Shown piece by piece: positions 17,191-25,226 of a stretch of DNA of 47,669 nucleotides; position 1 is the first letter of the stretch, and each line of letters begins with the position of its first letter. The stretch lies in the NCBI GenBank assembly GCA_005884575.1, contig VAWW01000030.1, positions 51,969-99,637 on the forward strand, given 5' to 3'. Source of the stretch: Actinomycetota bacterium. GTDB taxonomy: Bacteria; Actinomycetota; Thermoleophilia; Gaiellales; Gaiellaceae. A program made the translations under genes and the position numbers. The notes beneath the pieces were generated by a model that saw only the letters and a list, made by a program, of their open reading frames with translations, had not been told where the DNA came from and searched no databases.

Positions 17191-20100
17191 GTGTCGAGCC
17201 CGTCGGAGTAGCCGACGAAGACGTCGACGCCGTTGAGGCCGAGGCGGACCGTCTCGACGCGCAGGTTCCAGATGATCGAGCCGTCGTCGTTCCGCGCGAT
17301 CGAGCCGTCGGTCGGCGCGGTGTCGCTCACGGGCATCGAGCCGAAGACCGGCTCCGCGGTCAGCGGCGTGACCGTGATCCCGGTCCGCACCGCGACGAGC
17401 TCGACCGGACCCTTGTCGAAGCTGAAGCCGCCGACGACGAAGACGAAGTCGCTGACGCGGAAGAGGACGCGGTCCGCGGAGGCGCCGATCGTCGGCTGCG
17501 TGTACTTCAGCTGCAGCGCGTCGCCGGCCGTGTTCGTCCTGACGCCGTAGCCGTCGGCGCCGAAGCTCGCGACGAAATCGATCACCGGCTGGATCCCGCC
17601 TGCGGCGACCGACGCCGCCGTCCACGGCCCGACGAACGAGCCCTGGTTGACCCGCACCTCGAGGTTGTTCGCCGAGAGCGTCAGCTCGGGCACGCCGAGC
17701 AGCTCGACGTTCGCCGCGGTCACGCGGAGCGAGAAGAACTTCAGGAAGGACGCGTTGAGCCCCGTCGGCTGCAGCAGGACGCCGGGGATCGAGACCTGCT
17801 GCGCCCGCATCAGCACCATGCCGAGGCTGACGTTGTCGAGGAAGAGCCCGATCGCGTGCGCGGCGACGAGCTCGTCGTGCGTCAGGTCGCCGTCGGCGGC
17901 CGCGAGGTCGAGCGAGTCGGTGTAGCCGAGGAAGACGTCGACGTCGTGGAGGCCGAGCTCGATCGTCGAGACCGGCAGGTTCCAGATCATCGAGCCGTCG
18001 GCGGTGCGTGCGACCGAGCCGTCAGCCGGAGCGTCCGCCGAGATCGGCATGTCGCCGAAGAGCGTCCGCGCGGTCAGTGCGTCGAGGCCGCTGAAGCCCG
18101 TCCGCACCGCAACCGGCTTGACCGGACCCTTGTCGAAGCTGAAGCCGCCGGAGACGTAGACGAAGTCCGAGACCCGGAACAGCACCTTGTCGGCGGAGGC
18201 GCCGATCGTCGGCTGCGTGTACTTCAGCGCGACCGTGTGCCCGGCGGTGTCGGTGCGTACCTGGTACCCGTCCGCACCGAAGGTTGCCGTGAAGTCGACG
18301 ACCGGCGGCGCGCGGCCGCGAGCGAGCCCGGCCCAGACGCCCGGCGCGTAGGAACCCTGGTTCACGCGCACCTCGACGTTGTTCGCCGAGAGCCACAGCT
18401 CGGGCACGCCGACGAGCGCGACGGCGCCGGCGTTGAGCTTGAGCGTGAAGAACTTGAGCAGCGCCGCGTTGAGGCCGCCCGGCGGCAACGGTGTCGCGGT
18501 GACCGGCTTCGTGCGCATCAGCACCATGCCGAGGTCGACGTTGCCGACGAAGAGGCCGATCGCGTGCTGCGCCTCGAGCGAGGCCTGCGTCATCCCGCCG
18601 GCGGTGGCGGCGGTCAGCGAGTCCGTATAGCCGACGAAGACGTCGACGCCGTGCATGCCGAACTGGATCGTCGCGACCGGGAAGTTGAAGATCTTCGAGC
18701 CGTCGGCGTTGCGCGCGAGCGAGCCGTCCACCGGCGCCGAGTCGGCGACGGCGATCGAGCCGAACAGCGACGTCAGCTCGGCGCTGCTCAAGCCGGAAAG
18801 GCCCGTGTTGACGGTGACGAGCTCCTCCTTGCCCTTGTCGAAGCTGAAGCCGCCGCTGATCCACACGAAGTCGGAGACGCGGAAGAGGACGTTGTTCGCG
18901 GACGCGCCGACGACGGCCGCGATGAAGTCGAGCACGACCGGGTCGCCGCCGGTCGCGATGGAGAAGCCGCCGCTGCCGAAGCTGGCGACGAAGTCCACGA
19001 ACGGCATCGAGCCGGCGAGCCCGAGCGGCGGCCACAGGCCGGGCGTGAAGGAGCCCTGGTTGACGCGCACTTCGAGGTCGGTCGCCTGGATCCAGAGCTC
19101 TGGGACGCCGACGAACGCGACCGACGCCGCGTCGAGCTTCATCGCGAAGAAGCGGAGGCGCGCAGCGTTGAGGCCGACGGCCGCGGGGATCACCGGCTGC
19201 GCGCTCATCAGCAGCATGCCGAGGTCCGCGCCGCCGATGAAGAGGCCGACCGCGTGCGCTGCCTCGAGCTCTGCGAGGGTCAGGTGCCCGTCGGCGGCGG
19301 CTGCGTCGAGGCTGTCCGTGTAGCCGAGGAAGACGTCGACGCCGCCGAGCCCGATCGCGATCGTCGAGACCGGTAGGTTCCAGATCGTCGAGCCGTCGTT
19401 CGCGCGTGCGAGGGCGGTGCCGCCCGGGTCGGAGTCGCTCTTCGTGATCGTCCCGAAGATCCCGTCGAGCTGCGCCGAGCTCAGGCTCGACGGAAGTCCG
19501 GTGCGCACGTCGACGTACTGCGTCGGGCCCTTCTCGAAGCTGAAGCTGCCGCTGACGTAGACGAAGCTCGCGATCTTGAACAGGACGCGCTGTGCCGACG
19601 CGCCGATCAGCTTGCCGGCGAAGTCGACGACGATCGGATCGCCGCCGGTGACGATCGAGTACCCCGACGGGAAGCTCGTCGTGAAGTTCACCGTCGACCG
19701 CGACGCGGCGGGATCGAGCGCCCAGGCCTTGCCGCCGTTGACCTTGACGGTGATGTTGTCCGCGAGCAGCGTCAGCGACGGAACGCCGAGCAGCTCGATG
19801 TTCCCGGCGGTCGCCTTCAGCGCGTAGAAGCGGAGCTTCAACGCGTCGAGCGTCGCGACTCCGGTGCTCTTCGCGGTGAAGAGCACGAGGCCGACGTTCA
19901 CGTTCGTCGCGTGCAGGCCGACCGCGTCGGCCGACGGCGTGCCGTCGTCGGCGAGGTTCGGGTCGTAGCCGACGAAGACGTTGATCCCGGAGGCGGCGAT
20001 CGTCAGGGCCGAGGCGCTGAGGTTGCAGATCTTCGTCGAGTCGGCCGTCCGCGCGAGCGTCGTCCCGGAGCAGTCGGCGCTGACCGGGAGGCTCGAGATC

Positions 20101-20600
20101 GCGGACGCCGCTGGGCTCGCGCTCGTGATGCCGGTGTCGACGTCCACCGGCGTCGCGGCCCCGATCCCGAAGGTGAAGGCGCCACTCAGGTGGACGAACT
20201 GCGAGATGTGGAGCGAGAACGTCGTCGTCGCGGCGACGATGGGTGCCGTGTAGCTGAGCATCACGCCGCCGGCGTCGATCGGGTTCGCGCCGAGGTTCAG
20301 GTAGCTGTCGTCGTTCGCCTGCTCGTTGATCGTGACCGTGAGGTTCGAGAGCCCGGTCGTGAACTCGACGAAGATCACGAAGTGCGGGTTCTGGATCGTT
20401 CCGCTGAAGACGTGCCACGCGCGCGTGCCGCTCGTGACGATCGCGAGCCCGAAGCTCGACAGGCCGCCCTCGATGCCGATCGGATGGTCGAGCGGCTCGA
20501 CGCCGATGAAGCCGGTGCCGCTCGTCCCCGAGAGCGTCAGCACCGACGCGACGACGCTGCCGCCGTCGCCGAGGTCGACGCTGCGGGTCGTGTGCACGAA
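15250..20600 (-). repeat. About eight tandem 190-238-residue modules in the giant protein
   Basis: The landmark V(D)VF(L/V)GY(T/S)D, or its diverged form, recurs near 19965, 19320, 18625, 17920, 17207, 16521, 15880 and 15315, giving spacings of about 645, 695, 705, 713, 686, 641 and 565 bases. The central modules are the most alike and the outer ones diverge. The frameshift lies in the fifth module. I do not recognise a named domain; alternating hydrophobic strands suggest a beta-rich fold. Confidence 0.8.
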
Positions 20601-22910
20601 GTCGTAGTCGCCGGTGACCTTCACGAAGCCGGCGGCGGCGACGCTGAGCTGGCCCGCACCATCGTCGACCGTTCCGGTCATCCCCGCGCCGCTCTTGAAG
20701 TCGAACGCGTCGTCCTGCGTCGGCGCGCCGACGAGGTTCTCGACGCCGTGGAACTCGACCTTCGGCCCGCCGGCGGTCGCCTGCCAGTCGCCCTCGTCGA
20801 CTGCCGTGACGTGGAACGCACCGTCGACGTCGGGCACCGAGAACGTGTCGCTGCCGCCTTCGCCGTTGATCGTGATCGTCTTGCTGTAGACGGCGCTGAT
20901 GTCGTCGACGTTGAAGCGGTCGTTCCCGTTGCCGGCGTTGACCGTGATCGAGCCGGTCGGGACAGCGAAGTCGGTCACCTCGAAGGTGCCGCTCGACTGG
21001 AGGCGGAGTCCCGTCGGGCTGGTCGTCAGCGTCGCGACGTCAGCGAGGTTGCTGAGGTCGAAGACGACGTCCGTGAGCGAGCCGGTGTTCGTGATCGGCT
21101 CGAGGCCCGCATACGTGATGCGCTGTCCGTCGAGCAACAGCGTCCCGGAGTGGCCGTCGATCGGCGCCGAGCCCATCGTGTGCCAGGAGCCGTCGAGGAC
21201 GAGCGAGTCGAAGCCGCCCGCGCCGCCGTCGAACGTGCCGGCGAGCGAGCCGCTGTGCTCGAGGACGAACGTGTCCTCGTTCTCGGGCGCGCCGCCCAGG
21301 TTCTCGAAGTTCTTGAAGTGGATGCCGTCGACGACGCCCGTTCCCGGACCGTCAACCGTCCACGTCGTGTCGTCACTCGGGCCGAACAGCGTGTCGTCGC
21401 CGGCGCCGCCGTCGAACGTGACCGGGATGCCGACGGGGCGGTCGAACGAGAACGCGTCGGCGCCGTCGCCGCCAGTGACGGTGAGGCTGGTGATCGTCGC
21501 GAGCAGACGCGTCGTCGTCGCGCCGTTCAGGGTCACCGCGAGACCGTCGCCGACGACCGCGATTCCGATCGTGTTGCTGCTCGAGTTCGGTCCGATGATC
21601 CACGCCGCCGGCGGGGACGGACCGCTGCCGGGTACGGCTGCCGCGCCGGGCCGCGGCAGGTCCGCGGATGTCGGCGCCGGCGGGGCCGGCGTGCAGGGCG
21701 CCGCGCTCTCGCCTCCGGCTGCGGTCGGACGGGATGAGCTAGCGCCGCCGCCCGCGGCGGCGCCGGAGACCGCGCCGGGCGCGACCGCGGGGCACCAGGG
21801 CTCGACCGCGGGCGCGTCGCCGCTCGGCGTATGCGTGCCCAGCGGGACGCTGCCGATCGCCGGAGGCTCGAGCGAGCCGAGCGGCACCGTGGTCGAGACC
21901 GTTGCATCCGCGGCCCGCGCGATCGGCGGCCCCGCGGCCTGGACGGCCGGGACGTTCAGATCGGGGATCGGCTGCGGCACCACCGTCGGCGCCGGAGCCG
22001 GAACGGTCACCGGACTTTGTGGCTCTGAGCCACTAGCGCCGAGGAGCGGAGCTTGTGGCTCTGAGCCACTAGCAGCGAGCTGCGGGCCCGGGGGCGGCGT
22101 AACCGGAGCGGGTGCGGGAGGCGCCACGACCGCGGGCGGCGCAGCCGCCGGCGGCGGCCCGCTCACGGGCGCGGGGTCGACGACGGGCTCCGACTGCAGG
22201 GCGTAGAGCTTCGGCTGAGCGTCCTCCGCCGGCGCGGCGTCGGCAGGCGGACTTTGTGGCTCTGAGCCACTAGCCTCAATGGCCGGCGCGGGAGTCGGGT
22301 CGCTCGCCGCGGCCATGTCCGGCGCGGGAGTCGGGTCGCTCGCCGCGGGCATGTCTGGCGCGGGCGCGCCGACGACGTCGACGTCGACGGGCACGTCTGT
22401 CGCCGCCGGCTTCGGCTTCTTCGGCAGCACGACGGCGTAGCGGTTGTGCTGCACCGGCACGCGCGTCGCCGCGCCGCGCGTCATCGCGCCACGCGTCGCG
22501 TATGCCGGCGGGAGGCCTTGCACGGGCGAGAGCGCACCGCGTCCGGGCGCAACGCTTCCACGCCCGGGCACGATCTTCAGATGCGTGGCGGCCGGAGCGG
22601 CGGGCCCGCGATGCGCGACCGACGGGATGCGCAGCGCGGGAAACGCAAACGTCGGCACGCGCAGGTTCGAAAGCGTCGCGCGCGTGCCAGGAGTGCGCAG
22701 CGCGACCGCGATTGGGACGGCGTACGCCGACGCGAAGCTGCCGACGGCGACGCCGCCGATGACGATCGCGACCCAACGTCTGCGCAGCGCGAGCAGGCTG
22801 ACGGCATGCGGCGCTACGCCATCGATTGCGTACGACGAGATCCCGATCTCCTCTCCCTCGGGCCGCGACCACGGCCCCTCTCTCCCACCAGTACGGTCGC
22901 ATGTGAGCAA
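17184..22910 (-). CDS. Giant RTX-type repeat protein, N-terminal part (ends at frameshift)
   Basis: 1,908 residues from a TTG start (22910), the only plausible start before the membrane segment. Residues about 44-72 (RRRWVAIVIGGVAVGSFASA onward) form one hydrophobic segment after positive charges: a signal anchor or long-n-region signal peptide. Residues about 90-435 are Ala/Pro-rich low complexity with three ASGSEPQ(S/A)P copies. RTX-like glycine/aspartate repeats follow (TFDGGAGDDTLFG), then tandem modules of 190-238 residues with VDVFLGYTDSLD, AHAIGLFL.NVSLGMVLM, GVPE..LSANN.EVRVNQGSF and LFRVSDFVYVSGGFSFDKGP. The frame stops at GYSDGLDTA where paralogous modules read on with AAADGDLTHDEL; that continuation resumes in the next frame. 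Together the two parts form one gene of about 6,380 codons. Confidence 0.8.
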   Translation of the reverse strand: MLTCDRTGGREGPWSRPEGEEIGISSYAIDGVAPHAVSLLALRRRWVAIVIGGVAVGSFASAYAVPIAVALRTPGTRATLSNLRVPTFAFPALRIPSVAHRGPAAPAATHLKIVPGRGSVAPGRGALSPVQGLPPAYATRGAMTRGAATRVPVQHNRYAVVLPKKPKPAATDVPVDVDVVGAPAPDMPAASDPTPAPDMAAASDPTPAPAIEASGSEPQSPPADAAPAEDAQPKLYALQSEPVVDPAPVSGPPPAAAPPAVVAPPAPAPVTPPPGPQLAASGSEPQAPLLGASGSEPQSPVTVPAPAPTVVPQPIPDLNVPAVQAAGPPIARAADATVSTTVPLGSLEPPAIGSVPLGTHTPSGDAPAVEPWCPAVAPGAVSGAAAGGGASSSRPTAAGGESAAPCTPAPPAPTSADLPRPGAAAVPGSGPSPPAAWIIGPNSSSNTIGIAVVGDGLAVTLNGATTTRLLATITSLTVTGGDGADAFSFDRPVGIPVTFDGGAGDDTLFGPSDDTTWTVDGPGTGVVDGIHFKNFENLGGAPENEDTFVLEHSGSLAGTFDGGAGGFDSLVLDGSWHTMGSAPIDGHSGTLLLDGQRITYAGLEPITNTGSLTDVVFDLSNLADVATLTTSPTGLRLQSSGTFEVTDFAVPTGSITVNAGNGNDRFNVDDISAVYSKTITINGEGGSDTFSVPDVDGAFHVTAVDEGDWQATAGGPKVEFHGVENLVGAPTQDDAFDFKSGAGMTGTVDDGAGQLSVAAAGFVKVTGDYDFVHTTRSVDLGDGGSVVASVLTLSGTSGTGFIGVEPLDHPIGIEGGLSSFGLAIVTSGTRAWHVFSGTIQNPHFVIFVEFTTGLSNLTVTINEQANDDSYLNLGANPIDAGGVMLSYTAPIVAATTTFSLHISQFVHLSGAFTFGIGAATPVDVDTGITSASPAASAISSLPVSADCSGTTLARTADSTKICNLSASALTIAASGINVFVGYDPNLADDGTPSADAVGLHATNVNVGLVLFTAKSTGVATLDALKLRFYALKATAGNIELLGVPSLTLLADNITVKVNGGKAWALDPAASRSTVNFTTSFPSGYSIVTGGDPIVVDFAGKLIGASAQRVLFKIASFVYVSGSFSFEKGPTQYVDVRTGLPSSLSSAQLDGIFGTITKSDSDPGGTALARANDGSTIWNLPVSTIAIGLGGVDVFLGYTDSLDAAAADGHLTLAELEAAHAVGLFIGGADLGMLLMSAQPVIPAAVGLNAARLRFFAMKLDAASVAFVGVPELWIQATDLEVRVNQGSFTPGLWPPLGLAGSMPFVDFVASFGSGGFSIATGGDPVVLDFIAAVVGASANNVLFRVSDFVWISGGFSFDKGKEELVTVNTGLSGLSSAELTSLFGSIAVADSAPVDGSLARNADGSKIFNFPVATIQFGMHGVDVFVGYTDSLTAATAGGMTQASLEAQHAIGLFVGNVDLGMVLMRTKPVTATPLPPGGLNAALLKFFTLKLNAGAVALVGVPELWLSANNVEVRVNQGSYAPGVWAGLARGRAPPVVDFTATFGADGYQVRTDTAGHTVALKYTQPTIGASADKVLFRVSDFVYVSGGFSFDKGPVKPVAVRTGFSGLDALTARTLFGDMPISADAPADGSVARTADGSMIWNLPVSTIELGLHDVDVFLGYTDSLDLAAADGDLTHDELVAAHAIGLFLDNVSLGMVLMRAQQVSIPGVLLQPTGLNASFLKFFSLRVTAANVELLGVPELTLSANNLEVRVNQGSFVGPWTAASVAAGGIQPVIDFVASFGADGYGVRTNTAGDALQLKYTQPTIGASADRVLFRVSDFVFVVGGFSFDKGPVELVAVRTGITVTPLTAEPVFGSMPVSDTAPTDGSIARNDDGSIIWNLRVETVRLGLNGVDVFVGYSDGLDTA
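22014..22037. repeat. In-frame AT-rich palindromic repeat, copy 1
   Basis: The core GTGGCTC-T-GAGCCAC is a 7-bp perfect stem with a single central base, flanked by ACTTT and TAGC. Read on the minus strand it encodes ASGSEPQSP with codons GCT AGT TCA CCA CAA AGT, unlike the G/C-ending codons around it. The foot of the hairpin contains CTAG. Confidence 0.7.
22051..22073. repeat. In-frame AT-rich palindromic repeat, copy 2
   Basis: The same GTGGCTC-T-GAGCCAC core, exactly 36 bases from copy 1, encoding ASGSEPQAP. The first flank differs (GCTT for ACTTT). Confidence 0.7.
22251..22274. repeat. In-frame AT-rich palindromic repeat, copy 3
   Basis: The core and both flanks are identical to copy 1 over the full 24 bases although about 237 bases away. 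The surrounding sequence is not repeated at this conservation, so the unit behaves as a discrete element. Confidence 0.7.
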
Positions 22911-22924
22911 CGGCTAATGCAATG

Positions 22925-22936
22925 GGCCGTTCGGCC
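22925..22936 (-). promoter_or_regulatory. Small hairpin before the giant gene
   Basis: GGCCG-TT-CGGCC lies 15 bases upstream of the TTG start, in the 81-base gap between the lipoprotein stop and the giant gene. It could modulate translation or partly terminate the upstream transcript. No clear Shine-Dalgarno or promoter is seen in this gap, so the giant gene may be read from the upstream genes. Confidence 0.3.
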
Positions 22937-22991
22937 TATTGACACGTCCCGCCGTTGTGAGTCGGACGCAAAGTGGTGTCGGACTGGAGAT

Positions 22992-23795
22992 CTACCCGAG
23001 CTTCTGCTCGAGACGCGCGCGCTCGCGGTCGATCTGGCGGCTCAGCTTCGCGATCTCGAACGCGCGCCGGTTGAACTCGATCGCGGCAGTGCGCTGCGCG
23101 CGCGTCGTCGTCGGTGGACGCGAGAGCTGCAGCTGCAACCGCCGCGAGAGCGTCTTCGCCGCGACGAGGTCGCGTACGCGCAGCGCGTCCGCGAGCTGCG
23201 TCGCCGTCGGACCGACCGCGTGCAGCCACGCGACCTGCTCCGCCTGCCAGGCGCGCAGCACCCGCGGCGGGTCGAGCGCCGACAATCTCCGTGCGACGCC
23301 CTCGACGCGGACGCCGTACGCGTGCAGCGCAGCAGTGCGGGCGAGCACGTCGCGACCGCCCGACGCCACCCGCGCACGGAGCGTCCTGCTCGACCGCCGC
23401 AAAGCGATCAGCTCGCGCCGGGCCGGCCGCAGGAACGCGTCGAGCACACGCAGCTCGCGTGCGAACGCCGCCTCGAGCCGGTAGAGCTGCACGAGCTCCC
23501 GGTGGATCCGCGCAGCCGCCGGCGGCGGCTCGATCGCAGCGACCTCGTCGCCCGCAGCCGCGATCGCTCGCGCCGCAGCCGCCAGACGAGCCGCCTCGCG
23601 CGGCGGCCGCTGCTGCGCCGAGAAGCCCTGATCCGCGATGTTCGCCGACTTGAACGCGGCGGCGTGGCGGTCGCGCACGGCGTTCACCTTTGCGAAGTAC
23701 GCGTCGATCGTGTGCCGCTCCTGTGCCCTCGCTCCCCCGCCGCACCCTGCGAGCGCGAGCGCGAGCACGAGGACGATCGCTGCGAAACGCCGCAC
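22992..23795 (-). CDS. Lipoprotein of unknown function, helix-rich
   Basis: 267 residues from a GTG start. The N-terminus RRFAAIVLVLALALAGCGGG is a lipoprotein signal with lipobox LAGC (cysteine near residue 18), so the product is probably anchored on the outer face of the membrane. The rest is Arg/Ala-rich and predicted largely helical, with repeated charged segments (for example RRLQLQLSRPPTTTRAQR) that may form coiled coils; it ends LSRQIDRERARLEQKLG. I recognise no named domain. It starts four bases after the upstream secreted-protein gene and ends 81 bases before the giant gene on the same strand, so the three may be co-expressed. Confidence 0.75.
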   Translation of the reverse strand: MRRFAAIVLVLALALAGCGGGARAQERHTIDAYFAKVNAVRDRHAAAFKSANIADQGFSAQQRPPREAARLAAAARAIAAAGDEVAAIEPPPAAARIHRELVQLYRLEAAFARELRVLDAFLRPARRELIALRRSSRTLRARVASGGRDVLARTAALHAYGVRVEGVARRLSALDPPRVLRAWQAEQVAWLHAVGPTATQLADALRVRDLVAAKTLSRRLQLQLSRPPTTTRAQRTAAIEFNRRAFEIAKLSRQIDRERARLEQKLG

Positions 23796-23799
23796 GTCC

Positions 23800-25149
23800 T
23801 TACTTGGTGCGCACGACCGTCGAGACGCTGCCGTCGCCGTGGCGGAAGACGAGTTTCACGAGCCCGACGCCCGGCGCGAACCAGCACGTCCGCGTCCCGC
23901 TGCCGAATGGGAAGCCCGCCTGCTCGAGCGACGAGGTGACGACGAGCGCAGTGAACGTTCCGGCGGGCGTCACGACGCGCTGCGGCGCGAGCACGCGCGA
24001 CGTGCCCGTGACGCCGAAGTTCGAGAAGTCGCGGCTCGGATTCTTCGCCGACCACGTCGCGCCCGCGGCGGCGTACGCCGGCAGCACCGGGTTCCAGCCG
24101 AAGTCCATCAGGTCGAACGGCGTGAAGAAGTGACGCCGCCTGTCTGCCGGCAGGGACTTCGGCCCGAGCTGAGGAAAGCGCACGCGCGTCGCGGCGCTCG
24201 TGTTGCCCCACACGTTCGTGAGCCCGTCGAGCCGCATCGAGAACCCGTAGTTGCCCGCGACGCGAATCGGCCCGGAGAGGTGCTTGACCGTGAAGCGCGA
24301 CGTTCCGTTCAGCACGGCGTCGACCGTGAACTGCGCGACCGACGGCGTCTTCAGGTACTTCGAGTTCGTCCAGCGGAAGCGCTGGACGTCGCCCTTGCGG
24401 GTCGGGAACCAGTTCACGTCCGCCGGCGGCGGCTTCGGCTGCAGGCTCGTGCTCTGCAGCTCCGAGGTCGTCACCGGCGCGTTCGCTCCGCCCGCGTGCT
24501 CGAAGACGACCTTCACCGGCCCGACGCCGTAGACCCACCATGTCATGCGCACGCCGCTGCCGTACGGATCGCCTTTGGCTCCCGCCTGCACGACGTCCGT
24601 TCGAATCTTCGCCGCGACGACGCCGCTCGGGAACGCGGGCACCTTCACGAGTTCGCGGCCCTGGTACACGGAGCTCCCGGAGACGTCGCCCTGCGCACCT
24701 CCGGTCGACGTCCAGCTCAGTCCTGCCACGACAGGCTGTGCGAGGACGGGGTCGCGGCTGCCCCAGATCACGTAGTAGAGCGTGTCGGTCAAGGCGTTCG
24801 GGCAGCCGGCGGCCTGCGCGCAGAGGACCGGGAAGTTCGCGGGCGGGGCGTTGCTCGACCAGCTCGTGTTGACGACGCCGAAGTTGGTCTCGTTGAACGG
24901 CATCGTCCCCGCGCTCGGAATCGCCTCGGGAGGATTGTCGAGGCCCTCCGTCGTCCATTGCAGCTCGAACGACGATCCCTTGTCGCTCTTGACGGTGACC
25001 CTCTCCTTCGTCGGCGTCGGCGCGTAGACGCTGTCCGACCACGCGTACACCCAGGACGCGTCGGACGGATGCGGCCACCAGTCGTCGGCCGCAGCCGGCG
25101 ACGCGCAGGCCAGAGCGATCGCCGCGGACGCGAACAGGACCCTCAGCAC
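23800..25149 (-). CDS. Secreted protein with internal duplication
   Basis: 449 residues from GTG 25149 (LRVLFASAAIALACASPAAADDWW), a Sec signal peptide with probable cleavage after AAA. An ATG at 25197 would add 16 residues but lies across the -35 box of the divergent arsR promoter, so the GTG is preferred. The mature protein holds two related halves, each with a TPAGTF-like strand and ending in a G.GxVK(V/L)VF.H motif (GVGPVKVVFEHAGG near residue 245; GVGLVKLVFRHGDGS at the C-terminus). This resembles secreted proteins of the DUF3108/TapB-like type, but that assignment is from memory of the motif. Tryptophan-rich, soluble and probably extracellular. First gene of the possible three-gene operon with the lipoprotein and giant gene. 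Confidence 0.78.
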   Translation of the reverse strand: MLRVLFASAAIALACASPAAADDWWPHPSDASWVYAWSDSVYAPTPTKERVTVKSDKGSSFELQWTTEGLDNPPEAIPSAGTMPFNETNFGVVNTSWSSNAPPANFPVLCAQAAGCPNALTDTLYYVIWGSRDPVLAQPVVAGLSWTSTGGAQGDVSGSSVYQGRELVKVPAFPSGVVAAKIRTDVVQAGAKGDPYGSGVRMTWWVYGVGPVKVVFEHAGGANAPVTTSELQSTSLQPKPPPADVNWFPTRKGDVQRFRWTNSKYLKTPSVAQFTVDAVLNGTSRFTVKHLSGPIRVAGNYGFSMRLDGLTNVWGNTSAATRVRFPQLGPKSLPADRRRHFFTPFDLMDFGWNPVLPAYAAAGATWSAKNPSRDFSNFGVTGTSRVLAPQRVVTPAGTFTALVVTSSLEQAGFPFGSGTRTCWFAPGVGLVKLVFRHGDGSVSTVVRTK

Positions 25150-25190
25150 GAGGGCCGAGGGTACCGGCTCGCGGACGGCGGCAAGCGAGC

Positions 25191-25218
25191 TTGACATATT
25201 CCTATATGGATATATATT
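25191..25218 (+). promoter_or_regulatory. AT-rich promoter/operator of the arsR-AHSA1 pair
   Basis: A perfect -35 TTGACA (25191-25196), a 16-base spacer and -10 TATATT (25213-25218), eight bases before the arsR ATG. The spacer holds an imperfect dyad, ATATTCC...GGATATAT (25196-25217 region), a likely autoregulatory operator. It stands out as an AT-rich island in very GC-rich DNA. Confidence 0.75.
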
Positions 25219-25226
25219 TCTCCCGG

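Noticed and set aside
17184-17199. Programmed ribosomal frameshift in the giant gene
   Set aside because: No slippery run of bases and no obvious stimulatory structure, and residues present in sister modules are missing; a deletion explains it better.
13603-17211. Very long open frame (about 1,200 codons) on the plus strand opposite the giant gene
   Set aside because: Its product is a low-complexity Arg/Asp/Val/Glu-rich string, the usual antisense shadow of GC-rich repeat coding. The minus-strand frame has clear domain motifs.
22938-22943. TTGACA on the plus strand as a promoter
   Set aside because: No -10 box at a suitable distance and no plus-strand gene downstream.
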